Assembly (NCBI RefSeq): GCF_014851565.1
Contig: NZ_JACVAA010000003.1
Coordinates: 434,001-498,000 of the forward strand
Direction: 5' to 3'
Origin: Pseudomonas sp. PDM15
GTDB taxonomy: Bacteria > Pseudomonadota > Gammaproteobacteria > Pseudomonadales > Pseudomonadaceae
DNA length: 64,000 nucleotides
Under the pieces are notes generated by a model. It did no database searches and was not told the origin of the DNA. It saw only the letters and a list, made by a program, of their open reading frames with translations. The translations under genes were made by a program, and so were the position numbers. Positions 8,840 to 17,270 of the stretch are shown piece by piece (positions within the stretch are counted from its first letter, which is position 1; each line of letters opens with the position of its first letter).

Positions 8840-9715
8840 ATGTCGCGCTCCACCTCCATCGCTCTGCCCATCGTCCTGCTGGTGGTCGCCATGACCTCCA
8901 TCCAGAGCGGCGCCTCCCTGGCCAAGAGCCTGTTCCCGCTGATCGGCCCCGAGGGCACCACAGCCCTGCGCCTGAGCCTGGCCGCGCTGATCCTGTGCAT
9001 CGTCATGCGTCCCTGGCGCAGCCGTCCCAACCTGGCTGCCTGGCGCTCGCTGCTCGGCTATGGCCTGTCGCTGGGGGCTATGAACCTGCTGTTCTACATG
9101 TCGCTGAAGAGCATTCCGCTGGGCATCGCCGTCGCCCTGGAATTCACCGGCCCATTGGCTCTGGCGCTGTTTTCGTCGCGCCGCCTGCTGGACTTCGTGT
9201 GGATCGCCCTGGCCGTGCTCGGCCTCTGGCTGCTGTTGCCGGACACCAGTGCCAGCGACCATCTCGACCCGCTGGGCATGGCCCTGGCTCTGGGCGCCGG
9301 CGTGTGCTGGGCGCTGTACATCCTGTTCGGGCAGAAGGCCGGTGCCGCCCACGGCGCGCAGACCGTGGCCTTCGGCACTGTGGTGGCGGCGTTATTGGTA
9401 TTCCCGGTGGGCCTCTGGCAGGTCGGCGGCGGCCTGTTCTCCATGGACCTGCTGCCGGTGGCCCTGGCCGTGGCGGTAATGTCTTCGGCCCTGCCCTACA
9501 GCCTGGAGATGTTCGCCCTCACCCGCATGCCGGCGCGTACCTTCAGCGTATTCATGAGCCTGGAGCCGGCCATCGCTGCCCTCTCCGGCCTGATCTTCCT
9601 CAGCGAGAACCTGAGTCCGATTCAGTGGCTGGCGATCGGCGCCATCATCCTAGCTTCGGTCGGCGCTGCCGCAACCATCAGGCCCAGAAGCGAGCGTCAG
9701 ATAACCAAGCCCTAG
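8840..9715 (+). CDS. rhtA: EamA/RhtA-type amino-acid exporter
   Basis: A 291-aa drug/metabolite transporter with ten hydrophobic segments in two EamA halves. SIQSGASLAKSLFPLIGPEGT and the loop PLGIAVALEFTGPLAL match the RhtA (threonine/homoserine exporter) subgroup. Exact specificity is inferred, not shown. I used ATG 8840 (MSRSTSIALP); the ribosome site is weak (CGGAAT). Its stop overlaps the stop of the convergent M50 gene by four bases. Confidence 0.85.
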   Translation: MSRSTSIALPIVLLVVAMTSIQSGASLAKSLFPLIGPEGTTALRLSLAALILCIVMRPWRSRPNLAAWRSLLGYGLSLGAMNLLFYMSLKSIPLGIAVALEFTGPLALALFSSRRLLDFVWIALAVLGLWLLLPDTSASDHLDPLGMALALGAGVCWALYILFGQKAGAAHGAQTVAFGTVVAALLVFPVGLWQVGGGLFSMDLLPVALAVAVMSSALPYSLEMFALTRMPARTFSVFMSLEPAIAALSGLIFLSENLSPIQWLAIGAIILASVGAAATIRPRSERQITKP

Positions 9716-10221
9716 GATCGCCAACGCACCCAGAGCAATGCGACGATCTTCCAAGCCCGACCGCCATCCAAGCTCCGACCTGGCAGCAGATTGCAGCACG
9801 CCATCAGCAAATTGAAGAAGCCGAGCACTATCACCACCGGCCCGTAATAACCCAAGCGCTCGCCGAACAGCGGCAACGGCAACAAAACCAGCGCGGCCAC
9901 GCCAAACTGCGCCAAAACCCCACCCCAGACCACCTTAACCTCGTCTAGGAAATCCGCCGGTTTCTGGAAAAGGCACAGGCCATGGAAAAAACCCAGCTGC
10001 ACCTCGTATACGTGCAGACCCAGGCGATGGGCAACGAACGCATGCCCCCACTCGTGCAGGAGGATAATTGCGAGGTAGCAGAGCAGTGCCAGCAACCCAT
10101 GCAGCCCGGCACTCCAAGACCACAACAAGCAGAGGCCAGCGAACAGGCCAACCGACCAGTGCACAAGAACGGGCGCCCCATAGATGCGTAACTTGGGCAC
10201 CAACAGGTAACCGTGAATCAC
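9712..10221 (-). CDS. Site-2-protease-like membrane peptidase (M50 family)
   Basis: A 169-aa integral membrane protein. The zinc motif HEWGH is at residues 56-60 within a hydrophobic segment, and a second motif near the end, LLPGRSLDGGRAW, supplies the third ligand Asp (D152). This is the reduced S2P architecture with no PDZ or CBS domain. It starts with GTG 10221, overlapping the TGA of the upstream saccharopine dehydrogenase-like gene by four bases, which indicates translational coupling. The substrate is unknown. Confidence 0.85.
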   Translation of the reverse strand: MIHGYLLVPKLRIYGAPVLVHWSVGLFAGLCLLWSWSAGLHGLLALLCYLAIILLHEWGHAFVAHRLGLHVYEVQLGFFHGLCLFQKPADFLDEVKVVWGGVLAQFGVAALVLLPLPLFGERLGYYGPVVIVLGFFNLLMACCNLLPGRSLDGGRAWKIVALLWVRWRS

Positions 10222-11348
10222 CCCACAGCACCGAGCTCAGGCAGCACCCTCACACCGCTAGCGATGGCCAGCCCGTCCAGCTCCGCCAGGTATTCCTCCA
10301 GCGTCAGCAAGCCCAGGCACGGCATGGCGCCACGGGCGTTCAAAGTACCAGCGGCCAGCTTGCGGGCCAGGGCGACGGCGGCCATGCAGGGGATGTTCGG
10401 GCCGTCGTTATTTTCAGCCAGCAGTTCCCAGCACAGCGTCAACGGCTGGCCTGCCTGATCGAGACCGCTCAGGCGCACGAACATGCCGCTACGGCCGTCG
10501 CCGAACGGTTCCACCGACACGGCACGACGATGCAAGAAGTCGGTCAGCGGCACGGCACTGCGTAGCAGGCCGGCGCGCACCAGCCAGGCCAGTGCCCAGG
10601 TGCCGAACTGGGTCAGGCGCAGGCCGACGCCGGCCGAAAAACGCACGCTGCGCACGCCCGGATAGCGCGCCGGAAACAGCTGCAGATCGGGGACATCGCA
10701 GTTGGCCACCCAGCGAGGGCCGAGTGGTGCGGGGAAGTCGTGACGCGCCAGGTCCTGCCAGCCGAACACCTCGCGCCAGGCGCCGTCGCGCCATTGCTGG
10801 AACGGTTTGCCACAGTAGTCCAGCACCGCCTCCAGGGTCGAAGCTCCCGGTGTTTTCTCCGAAGAGCTGATGCCGTGCCAAATATGGTCCAGGCGGGAGA
10901 AGCGCGGCAGCAGGCTGTCGATCACCCCGCCCGCAAGGGCCGGCACCGAACTGGCGCCGCCGCAGACCAGCACCCCGGCCGCTTTCGCCGCCGTATCCAG
11001 CTCGCCGATAGCGCAGACGAAGGCGCGGGCATCGGCCAGGTCGGCGTAATGCAGACCGGCCTCGATGGCGGCGCGCGCCACCCGGTAGTCCTGGCGCTGG
11101 AAGGGCCCGGCGGTCGAAATCAGCAGCTGCGCACCCAGAGCGCCCAGACGCTCGACCAGATCCGGCGCGTTCATGTCCAGCTGCAGCGCCTGGGTGCCGG
11201 TTTGCGCCGCCAGCGCCTCGGCCTTGGCCAGGTCGCGCCCGGCCACCCACACGCGCATGCCAGCGATAGCCCCCAGCTTGCGCACGATGACCTGGCCGAA
11301 GTTGCCATAGCCACCCAGCACCACCACACCGAATTCCTTGTGCACCAT
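10218..11348 (-). CDS. Saccharopine dehydrogenase-family oxidoreductase
   Basis: A 376-aa protein with an N-terminal Rossmann fold (VVLGGYGNFGQVIVRKL) and the conserved STAGPFQRQDYRVARAAIEAG and YADLADA segments of the saccharopine dehydrogenase-like NADP-binding family. Bacterial members with this layout are mostly uncharacterised and the true substrate is not known. It follows the ABC exporter by six bases and is coupled to the M50 protease, so it lies inside the leftward run at 15713-9712. Confidence 0.84.
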   Translation of the reverse strand: MVHKEFGVVVLGGYGNFGQVIVRKLGAIAGMRVWVAGRDLAKAEALAAQTGTQALQLDMNAPDLVERLGALGAQLLISTAGPFQRQDYRVARAAIEAGLHYADLADARAFVCAIGELDTAAKAAGVLVCGGASSVPALAGGVIDSLLPRFSRLDHIWHGISSSEKTPGASTLEAVLDYCGKPFQQWRDGAWREVFGWQDLARHDFPAPLGPRWVANCDVPDLQLFPARYPGVRSVRFSAGVGLRLTQFGTWALAWLVRAGLLRSAVPLTDFLHRRAVSVEPFGDGRSGMFVRLSGLDQAGQPLTLCWELLAENNDGPNIPCMAAVALARKLAAGTLNARGAMPCLGLLTLEEYLAELDGLAIASGVRVLPELGAVG

Positions 11349-11354
11349 TGCTCC

Positions 11355-13121
11355 TTAACGACGCTCGGTATTGAACTGCAGCTGCGCCAGCCGTGCGTAC
11401 AGCGGATTGCTCGCCACCAGCTCGGCGTGGCTGCCAATGGCCTGCAGCCGGCCGCGGTCGACCACCGCGATGCGGTCAGCATTCTGCACGGTGGCCAGAC
11501 GGTGGGCGATGACCAGTGTGGTGCGCCCACGCATCAGCCCCGGCAACGCCTGCTGGATCAGGTGCTCACTCTCGGCATCCAGCGCACTGGTGGCCTCGTC
11601 GAGCAGCAGGATCGGCGCATCGGTGAGCAGCGCGCGGGCAATCGCCAGGCGCTGGCGCTGGCCGCCGGAAAGCCCCAGCCCGGCCTCGCCCAGGTGGGTC
11701 TGATAGCCCTGCGGCAGGCGCTCGATGAACTCGTGGGCATGGGCTGCACGCGCCGCGGCCCCGACCTCGGCGGCGCTGGCATCCGGGCGCCCATAGCGCA
11801 GGTTGTCCTCCACCGAGCCGAAGAAGAGCGCCGGGTTCTGCGACACCAGGGCGAAGCAGCGGCGCAGGTCGGCCGGATCGAGACGCTGGATCGGCACACC
11901 CTCGATCAGCACCTCGCCTTCCTGCGGATCGAAGAAGCGCAGCAGCAGATCGAAAAGGGTCGACTTGCCAGCGCCGGACGGGCCGACCAGAGCCAGGGTC
12001 TCACCGGCGCGTATCGCCAGATCGATGCCATCAATGGCCGGCTGCTCCGGCCGGGCCGGATAGAAGAAGCGCACGCCACGCAGCTCGACCGCGCCACTCA
12101 CCCGCTCCGGCAGTTGCAGCAGGTTCTCGCTCGGCGCGGTGATGGCGTTGCGCGTGCGCAGCAGTTCGGCAATGCGCTCGGCGGCGCCGGCGGCGCTCTG
12201 CAGCTCGCCGATCACCTCGCTGATGGCACCGAAGGACATGCCGACGATCAGGCTGTAGAACACGAACGCCGCCAGGTCGCCGCCGCTGATACGCCCGGCG
12301 ATCACATCCATGCCGCCGACCCAGAGCATGGCGCCCACGGCGCCGAGCACCAGCACGATGACCACGGTGATCAACCAGGCGCGCTGGCGGATGCGCTTGC
12401 CGGCGGTGGCGAACGCGGCCTCCACGGTGCCGGCGAAGCGCTGGCGATCCTGGGCCTGGTGGTTATAGGCCTGCACCGTCTTGATCTGGCCGAGGGTCTC
12501 GCCGATATAGCTGCCCACGTCGGCAACCCGATCCTGGGTCTGCCGGGACAGCGCGCGCACGCGGCGGCCGAAGATCAGGATCGGCGCCACCACCAGCGGC
12601 AGCGAACAGACCACGATGGCGCTGAGCTTGGCGTTGGTGACAAACAGCAGGATCACCCCGCCGATCAGCATGATGCCGTTGCGCAGGGCCATGGACAGCG
12701 ACGAGCCGATCACCGTCTGCAGCAGCGTGGTATCGGCGGTCAGCCGCGACTGGATCTCCGAGGCGCGGTTGCTCTCGTAGAAGCCGGGGTGCAGGTCGAT
12801 CAGGTGGTCGAACACCTTGCGCCGGATGTCGGCGACGAAACGCTCGCCGATCCAGCTGACCAGGTAGAAACGGGTGAAGGTACCGACCGCCAGGGCCAGC
12901 ACCAGCACGAAGAACAGCGCGATGGAGTGATTCAGCGCGCTCTGCGACTGGGTCGCCAGGCCTTGGTCCACCAGCAGGCGGATGCCCTGCCCCATGGACA
13001 GGGTGATGGCGGCGGTGAACATCAACGCGGCCAGGGCTCCGACCAGGCGCCAGCGGTACGGCGCGACGAAGCGCCAGGCCATGCCCAGCGCCTGGCGCCG
13101 GTTATCCGAGAACAGGCTCAT
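11355..13121 (-). CDS. MsbA-like ABC exporter, fused permease and ATPase
   Basis: A 588-aa half-transporter. The N-terminal six-helix permease domain starts MSLFSDNRRQALGMAWRFVA. The ATPase domain has Walker A GPSGAGKST, the ABC signature LSGGQRQRLAIARALL, Walker B ILLLDEATSALD and the H-loop VIAHRL. It is similar to lipid A/MsbA-type or multidrug exporters, but cargo cannot be assigned. I placed the start at ATG 13121, which overlaps the TGA of the upstream DCC gene by four bases. The longer frame back to 13436 is antisense-type filler. Confidence 0.92.
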   Translation of the reverse strand: MSLFSDNRRQALGMAWRFVAPYRWRLVGALAALMFTAAITLSMGQGIRLLVDQGLATQSQSALNHSIALFFVLVLALAVGTFTRFYLVSWIGERFVADIRRKVFDHLIDLHPGFYESNRASEIQSRLTADTTLLQTVIGSSLSMALRNGIMLIGGVILLFVTNAKLSAIVVCSLPLVVAPILIFGRRVRALSRQTQDRVADVGSYIGETLGQIKTVQAYNHQAQDRQRFAGTVEAAFATAGKRIRQRAWLITVVIVLVLGAVGAMLWVGGMDVIAGRISGGDLAAFVFYSLIVGMSFGAISEVIGELQSAAGAAERIAELLRTRNAITAPSENLLQLPERVSGAVELRGVRFFYPARPEQPAIDGIDLAIRAGETLALVGPSGAGKSTLFDLLLRFFDPQEGEVLIEGVPIQRLDPADLRRCFALVSQNPALFFGSVEDNLRYGRPDASAAEVGAAARAAHAHEFIERLPQGYQTHLGEAGLGLSGGQRQRLAIARALLTDAPILLLDEATSALDAESEHLIQQALPGLMRGRTTLVIAHRLATVQNADRIAVVDRGRLQAIGSHAELVASNPLYARLAQLQFNTERR

Positions 13122-13558
13122 GGTCGCGGCTCGGCGGAGTCGAGGAAGCGTTGCTGGTGGTCGGCGTCGGGCAGCAGGCAGCTGTCGTAGCGACCGAACA
13201 GACGGTAGCGGTTCAGGGCGATGCGGTCGTAGCACCAGTCGCGCAAAACGCGCGGCAGGAAACGCAGCACGGCCAGCAGGCGCCAGGCACCGGGTAGCTG
13301 GGCGACGACGCGCAGTACGGCGTCGGAGCGCACGAACAGCGTCTCGCCTTCCACATAGGCCATGGTTTCGAAAGCGTCGGTCGGCAAACCGAACCAGGCC
13401 AGGATCGCCTGGCCCTCGGCCGACTGCACCGAGCACAGGCGAAAACGCCGCTCGTGGTCATGGCGAATCAGAAACTTCGCCCAGCCATTGCACAGCCGGC
13501 ACACACCGTCGAACAGCACGACGCGATCGCCGGCCTGGATATGGGGTGGGAATGCCAT
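13118..13558 (-). CDS. DCC-family thiol-disulfide oxidoreductase-like protein
   Basis: A 146-aa DUF393 protein carrying the defining DGVCRLCNGWAKFLI motif (D-x-x-C-x-x-C), a thioredoxin-like redox site, and CSVQSAEGQAIL further on. Activity in the family is predicted rather than demonstrated. It is translationally coupled to the ABC exporter, suggesting a joint role. Confidence 0.88.
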   Translation of the reverse strand: MAFPPHIQAGDRVVLFDGVCRLCNGWAKFLIRHDHERRFRLCSVQSAEGQAILAWFGLPTDAFETMAYVEGETLFVRSDAVLRVVAQLPGAWRLLAVLRFLPRVLRDWCYDRIALNRYRLFGRYDSCLLPDADHQQRFLDSAEPRP

Positions 13559-13612
13559 CGAGACCTCCGAAAATCCTGCGGCGATGCTAACTCATTGAGC
13601 GCAGCGGTGACC

Positions 13613-14185
13613 TCAATCAACGAAGCGATAGTGGCCGGTGATGGCGAAGCCGAACAGGATGTCCTCCTCCCGCGTGCCACGGCCGATGTTGTGCAGCACC
13701 AGCGGCACACCAGCCGGGCTGCTGCGGTCGGAGACGATGCCGATATGGGTCAGGCCGCGCCCCAGGTCCCAGGTGACGATATCGCCGGCCTGGTAATCGG
13801 CCGGCCTGTCGCTGACCTTCAGCGCCATACCCTGGCGCTTGAACCAGGTCATCAGGTTGGGTACGCGGCGGTGGTCGATATTGCGGTCGGTGCGCTTGAG
13901 CCCCCAGTTCTTCGGGTACAGGGCGAAGTGCGCGCGCATGTCCTCGTGCACGCTCTTCTGCAGGTCCAGGCCCTGCTCGCGCAGGGCGCGGATCACCACA
14001 TCCGTGCACACGCCGGTGCTCAGCGGCACGTCGCCGCCGGGGTAGTCCAGCTGGCGGTAGACCGGGTCATAGCTCAGGGTCACGCCGACCTGGCTGCGGG
14101 CATCGAGCACCAGGCGTTGCGGATCGATGCCCACCGCCCAGGCCGGGGCCAGCGCGAAGACCAGCAGAAGCAGGAGATGGCGCAT
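13613..14185 (-). CDS. Secreted DUF1287 protein (NlpC/P60-like fold)
   Basis: 190 aa with a clear signal peptide (MRHLLLLLVFALAPAWA). The mature part has STGVCTDVVIRALREQG with a candidate nucleophile Cys, and DLGRGLTHIGIVSD with a candidate catalytic His. This is the Cys/His arrangement of DUF1287, which belongs to the NlpC/P60-like amidase superfamily. A peptidoglycan or amide substrate in the periplasm is inferred. It starts two bases after the GFA-like gene. Confidence 0.84.
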   Translation of the reverse strand: MRHLLLLLVFALAPAWAVGIDPQRLVLDARSQVGVTLSYDPVYRQLDYPGGDVPLSTGVCTDVVIRALREQGLDLQKSVHEDMRAHFALYPKNWGLKRTDRNIDHRRVPNLMTWFKRQGMALKVSDRPADYQAGDIVTWDLGRGLTHIGIVSDRSSPAGVPLVLHNIGRGTREEDILFGFAITGHYRFVD

Positions 14186-14187
14186 GG

Positions 14188-14586
14188 TCATTCCTTGCGC
14201 GCGGCGTAGCGTGGCAGATCGTCGTGCAACTCCCACCAGTTGGCCTTGGAGTCGGCATATATGTGCCAGCCGGGCCGGCTCGCCACCTCGCCCTGCAGGC
14301 TGCCGACACGGATGCGCAGTACACCCGGCAGCTGGCTGGTGCGGCTGTAGATGGGTGAGCCGCAGCGCGAGCAGAATACCCGCTGCTTGCCTGGCGAGGA
14401 CTCGAACGCCTGCAGGCGTTCGGCACCGCTGAGCAGATGGAATGCTGCTTCGCTGACCGGGATATTGCTGGCAAACGGCGTGCCTTGCGCCCGCCGGCAC
14501 TGGCTGCAATGGCACAGCTGGATGGGTGCAAGCTCACCCTCAATCTGATAGCGAATCTCGCCGCACAGGCAGCTTCCCTGATGCAT
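14188..14586 (-). CDS. GFA-family (glutathione-dependent formaldehyde-activating-like) zinc protein
   Basis: A 132-aa protein with the zinc signatures of the GFA/CENP-V fold: SCLCGEIRY, LCHCSQCRRAQGTPFA and VFCSRCGSPIYS. Small single-domain GFA proteins are rarely true Gfa enzymes, so the activity is unknown. The start ATG 14586 is preceded by AGGAGAAGG. It is part of the leftward seven-gene run. Confidence 0.87.
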   Translation of the reverse strand: MHQGSCLCGEIRYQIEGELAPIQLCHCSQCRRAQGTPFASNIPVSEAAFHLLSGAERLQAFESSPGKQRVFCSRCGSPIYSRTSQLPGVLRIRVGSLQGEVASRPGWHIYADSKANWWELHDDLPRYAARKE

Positions 14587-14600
14587 GACCTTCTCCTGTT

Positions 14601-15713
14601 TCAACGCAATGGGTAGAGCAATTCTTCCCGGTAGCCCGCCCACACCCGCACGGCGTCGGGGAAGGCCTCGTCCAGCGCCGGATCACCACTGTCGACCAGC
14701 AAGGGACGACCTTCCAGGGTGCCGAGCTTGCGCTTGGTGGCGATCACCCGCAGGTGGTCGAGACCGATGGCGCGCAATACACGCGGGCTGATCTGCTGGT
14801 TGCCGCGGCCGATGATATGGCCCTGGCCACCGATGGCAGTGACCAGCAGGCGCGCCGGATGACCGTCGATCAACTCGAACAGCTGCGCTTCGGTCACATC
14901 GCGGGCGATCACCGCGCCGTCTTCGATCACATCCACGCCCAACAGGGTGGTCTCCAGGCCGAGGTTCTGCGCCAGCCCATGCAGGGTCGAACCGGGGCCG
15001 AACACGTAGCGCACGCCGTCTTCCCAGCTTTCCTGCAGCCAGTCGGCCAGGTCCACCAGCACCAGCTCCTCGGATTCCATGCCGCCCTGTTTGACGTGCT
15101 GCATGAACTCGCCCTCCACCGGCACGCACATCTCGCCGTAATGACGCGCGCCCACCTTGCCCTCGCGCAGGGCCGCTTCATCTATATCGCGCACTTCGCC
15201 ACTGGACAGGCGCACCAGGCCGCCCTCAATCAGGCGCAGGGCCATCTGCCCGGCGGCGCGCGGGCTGATGGCATAGACCCCGGAGTGGATCTTCACCCCG
15301 GCCGGGATACCCAGTACCGGCTGGTCCTCGCGCACCGCGCTGCACACGTCGCGCGCGGTGCCGTCGCCACCGGCGAACAGGATCAGCGCACAACCGGCGT
15401 CCTGCAGGGCGCGCACCGCGGCCTGGGTATCCGCCGCCGTGGTCGGGCTCTCGCCCAGGCTGCCGAGCACCCGGTGGGCGTAGCCCATTTCGTTCAGCAG
15501 GTCGGCGCCCATGGCGCCGGGAAAGGTGACGAACTGCAGGCGCTCGGCCACCGGCCGCAGGCACTCCAGGGTGATGCGCGTACGTTCGGCGGCGCGCGGT
15601 TCGGCGCCGCGAGCCAGGGCCTCGGCGGCCACGCCGTCGCTGCCCTTGAGCGCCGCTGGTCCGCCAAGGCCGGCCAGCGGATTGATGATCAGGCCCAGAT
15701 GGAAAACACTCAT
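14601..15713 (-). CDS. ATP-NAD kinase-family protein
   Basis: A 370-aa protein with the NAD kinase/diacylglycerol kinase fold motif FAGGDGTARDVCSAV and an N-terminal LGLIINPLAGLGG. The length and C-terminal half, with GPGSTLHGLAQ, differ from housekeeping NadK and match a separate ATP-NAD kinase-like group, orthologous by position to the gene next to PA1571 in PAO1 as I recall it. I used ATG 15713 with GGAGTAGGT directly upstream. It heads the leftward run. Confidence 0.85.
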   Translation of the reverse strand: MSVFHLGLIINPLAGLGGPAALKGSDGVAAEALARGAEPRAAERTRITLECLRPVAERLQFVTFPGAMGADLLNEMGYAHRVLGSLGESPTTAADTQAAVRALQDAGCALILFAGGDGTARDVCSAVREDQPVLGIPAGVKIHSGVYAISPRAAGQMALRLIEGGLVRLSSGEVRDIDEAALREGKVGARHYGEMCVPVEGEFMQHVKQGGMESEELVLVDLADWLQESWEDGVRYVFGPGSTLHGLAQNLGLETTLLGVDVIEDGAVIARDVTEAQLFELIDGHPARLLVTAIGGQGHIIGRGNQQISPRVLRAIGLDHLRVIATKRKLGTLEGRPLLVDSGDPALDEAFPDAVRVWAGYREELLYPLR

Positions 15714-15827
15714 ACCTACTCCAATACGGCGCACCGTTGGGTGCCCCGAAAAAACCTCTCGCGCCCGCTGTCACAGCGCCTTCATCTGCCCGTCCTAGAC
15801 TTTCCACATAGTCCGGAGGAAACGGTC

Positions 15828-16004
15828 ATGAAAGCGCAACAGCAGCCCCCGCAGTCCCAGACCAAACCCGCCAACCCGCCACAACCGCTGGGCGGCGCCA
15901 TCATCGATGCAGAGGGTCGGGAGATTCCCATTACCGAGCAGATGATCCAGCAGGCCTGCCGCGAGCTGGACAAGGCTTGGCAGACACCTCACCACTGGCA
16001 CTGA
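15828..16004 (+). CDS. PA1571-family small protein
   Basis: A 58-aa protein starting MKAQQQPPQSQTKPANPPQP and containing GGAIIDAEGREIPITEQMIQ. A Pro/Gln-rich N-terminus is followed by a short conserved helix. GGAGGAAA lies just before the start. It is the PA1571 family of pseudomonads, function unknown. Between divergent neighbours it probably has its own promoter in 15714-15827, where I see no convincing hexamers. Confidence 0.8.
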   Translation: MKAQQQPPQSQTKPANPPQPLGGAIIDAEGREIPITEQMIQQACRELDKAWQTPHHWH

Positions 16005-16013
16005 CCCACCGCC

Positions 16014-17144
16014 TCAGCGCGGGTGGCAACCCAGCGCCGCCGCCAGCGCCGCCAGGTGCGGTGCATCGCCCTCCAGACGCACCTGCAGACCGTCGATCTC
16101 GCGACGATAGGGATAGTGTTTACGCAAATGGTCGAAGGCCGCCTTGCGCTGAGCCGCATCGCCAACCAGGCTGCGGCGGAAATCGGCATCGTCACGGCGC
16201 GGGTCGTATACCGCACGACACAGGGTGGCCAGCGCCCAGCCGATATCGGCGTCCTCGTGCAATAACAGCTCACCCAGCCAGGCCGACGGCAGCAGGTCGG
16301 CCAGTTGCACCGTCTCCTCCAACCCCATGGCCTTGCAGTAAGCCTGATAGATCTGCGCCGTACCGCGCAGCTTGCCATCCAGGCTGTAGCCGGCGATGTG
16401 CGGGGTGGCGATCTGGCACAGCGCGGCCAGTTCGGGATCGGCCAGCGGCTCCCCCTCCCACACGTCCAGCGCCACCTGCAGGTCGGCGCCATTCTGCAGA
16501 TGAGCCTTAAGCGCAGCGTTGTCCACCACCGGGCCGCGGCTGGCATTGATCAGCCAGGCGCCCGGCTTTAGTTGGCGCAGCTGCTCGGCACCGAGCAGGT
16601 GGCGGGTGCCGGCATCCAGCGGAGTGTGCAGGCTGATGGCATCGCACTCGCGCAGAATGGTGTCCAGGTCGACGAAGTCGCCGCCCTCGGCGGCCTGACG
16701 CGGCGGATCGCAGACCAACAGGTTCCAGCCCAGCCCGCGCAGCACTTCGACCAAGCGCCCACCGACCTGGCCGGCGCCGACCACGCCGTAGCGCAGCTCG
16801 GGCAGCTTGGCGCCGGTGCTTTCCGCCAGCGCCAGCAGGCAGCCCAGCACGTAGTCCACCACACCGCGGGCGTTGCAGCCGGGGGCGCTGGACCAGGCGA
16901 TGCCGGCCTCGGCGAAATAGTCCAGGTCGAGATGGTCGGTACCGATGGTGCAGGTGCCAACGAAGCGCACCTTGCTGCCTTCCAGCAACGCACGGTCGAC
17001 CTTGGTCACCGAGCGCACCAGCAGCACTTCGGCATCGCCCAGCGCGGCGCGGTCGATGCTGCGACCGGAATGGCGGCTGATCGGGCCGAAAGCGGCGAAG
17101 AACTCGTCGAGCAGCGGGATGTTTTCGTCGGCGACAATCTGCAT
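16014..17144 (-). CDS. pdxB: Erythronate-4-phosphate dehydrogenase
   Basis: Second step of the DXP-dependent pyridoxal phosphate pathway, oxidising 4-phosphoerythronate with NAD. The 376-aa protein begins [20 protein letters not shown], a hallmark PdxB start. Within the D-2-hydroxyacid dehydrogenase fold it has [16 protein letters not shown] for [16 protein letters not shown], and the C-terminal PdxB dimerisation domain. ATG 17144 is preferred over 17156 because GGAGTG lies upstream at suitable spacing. Confidence 0.95.
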   Translation of the reverse strand: MQIVADENIPLLDEFFAAFGPISRHSGRSIDRAALGDAEVLLVRSVTKVDRALLEGSKVRFVGTCTIGTDHLDLDYFAEAGIAWSSAPGCNARGVVDYVLGCLLALAESTGAKLPELRYGVVGAGQVGGRLVEVLRGLGWNLLVCDPPRQAAEGGDFVDLDTILRECDAISLHTPLDAGTRHLLGAEQLRQLKPGAWLINASRGPVVDNAALKAHLQNGADLQVALDVWEGEPLADPELAALCQIATPHIAGYSLDGKLRGTAQIYQAYCKAMGLEETVQLADLLPSAWLGELLLHEDADIGWALATLCRAVYDPRRDDADFRRSLVGDAAQRKAAFDHLRKHYPYRREIDGLQVRLEGDAPHLAALAAALGCHPR

Positions 17145-17270
17145 GAGGCACTCCAATCACGAGCCGCCATTCTAGGCGCAGAGCGGTGCGCCGGGTAAGC
17201 CACGCTTTCCTGACCAGGCAGACAGGGCTAGACTAGCGCGCCTCCTCTGCTCCATCTCGCCGGACCATCC

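Noticed and set aside
10740..13190. 816-codon open frame on the plus strand
   Set aside because: It is antisense to the ABC exporter and saccharopine dehydrogenase-like genes, has low-complexity His/Gln/Arg-rich composition and no ribosome site; a GC-rich shadow frame.
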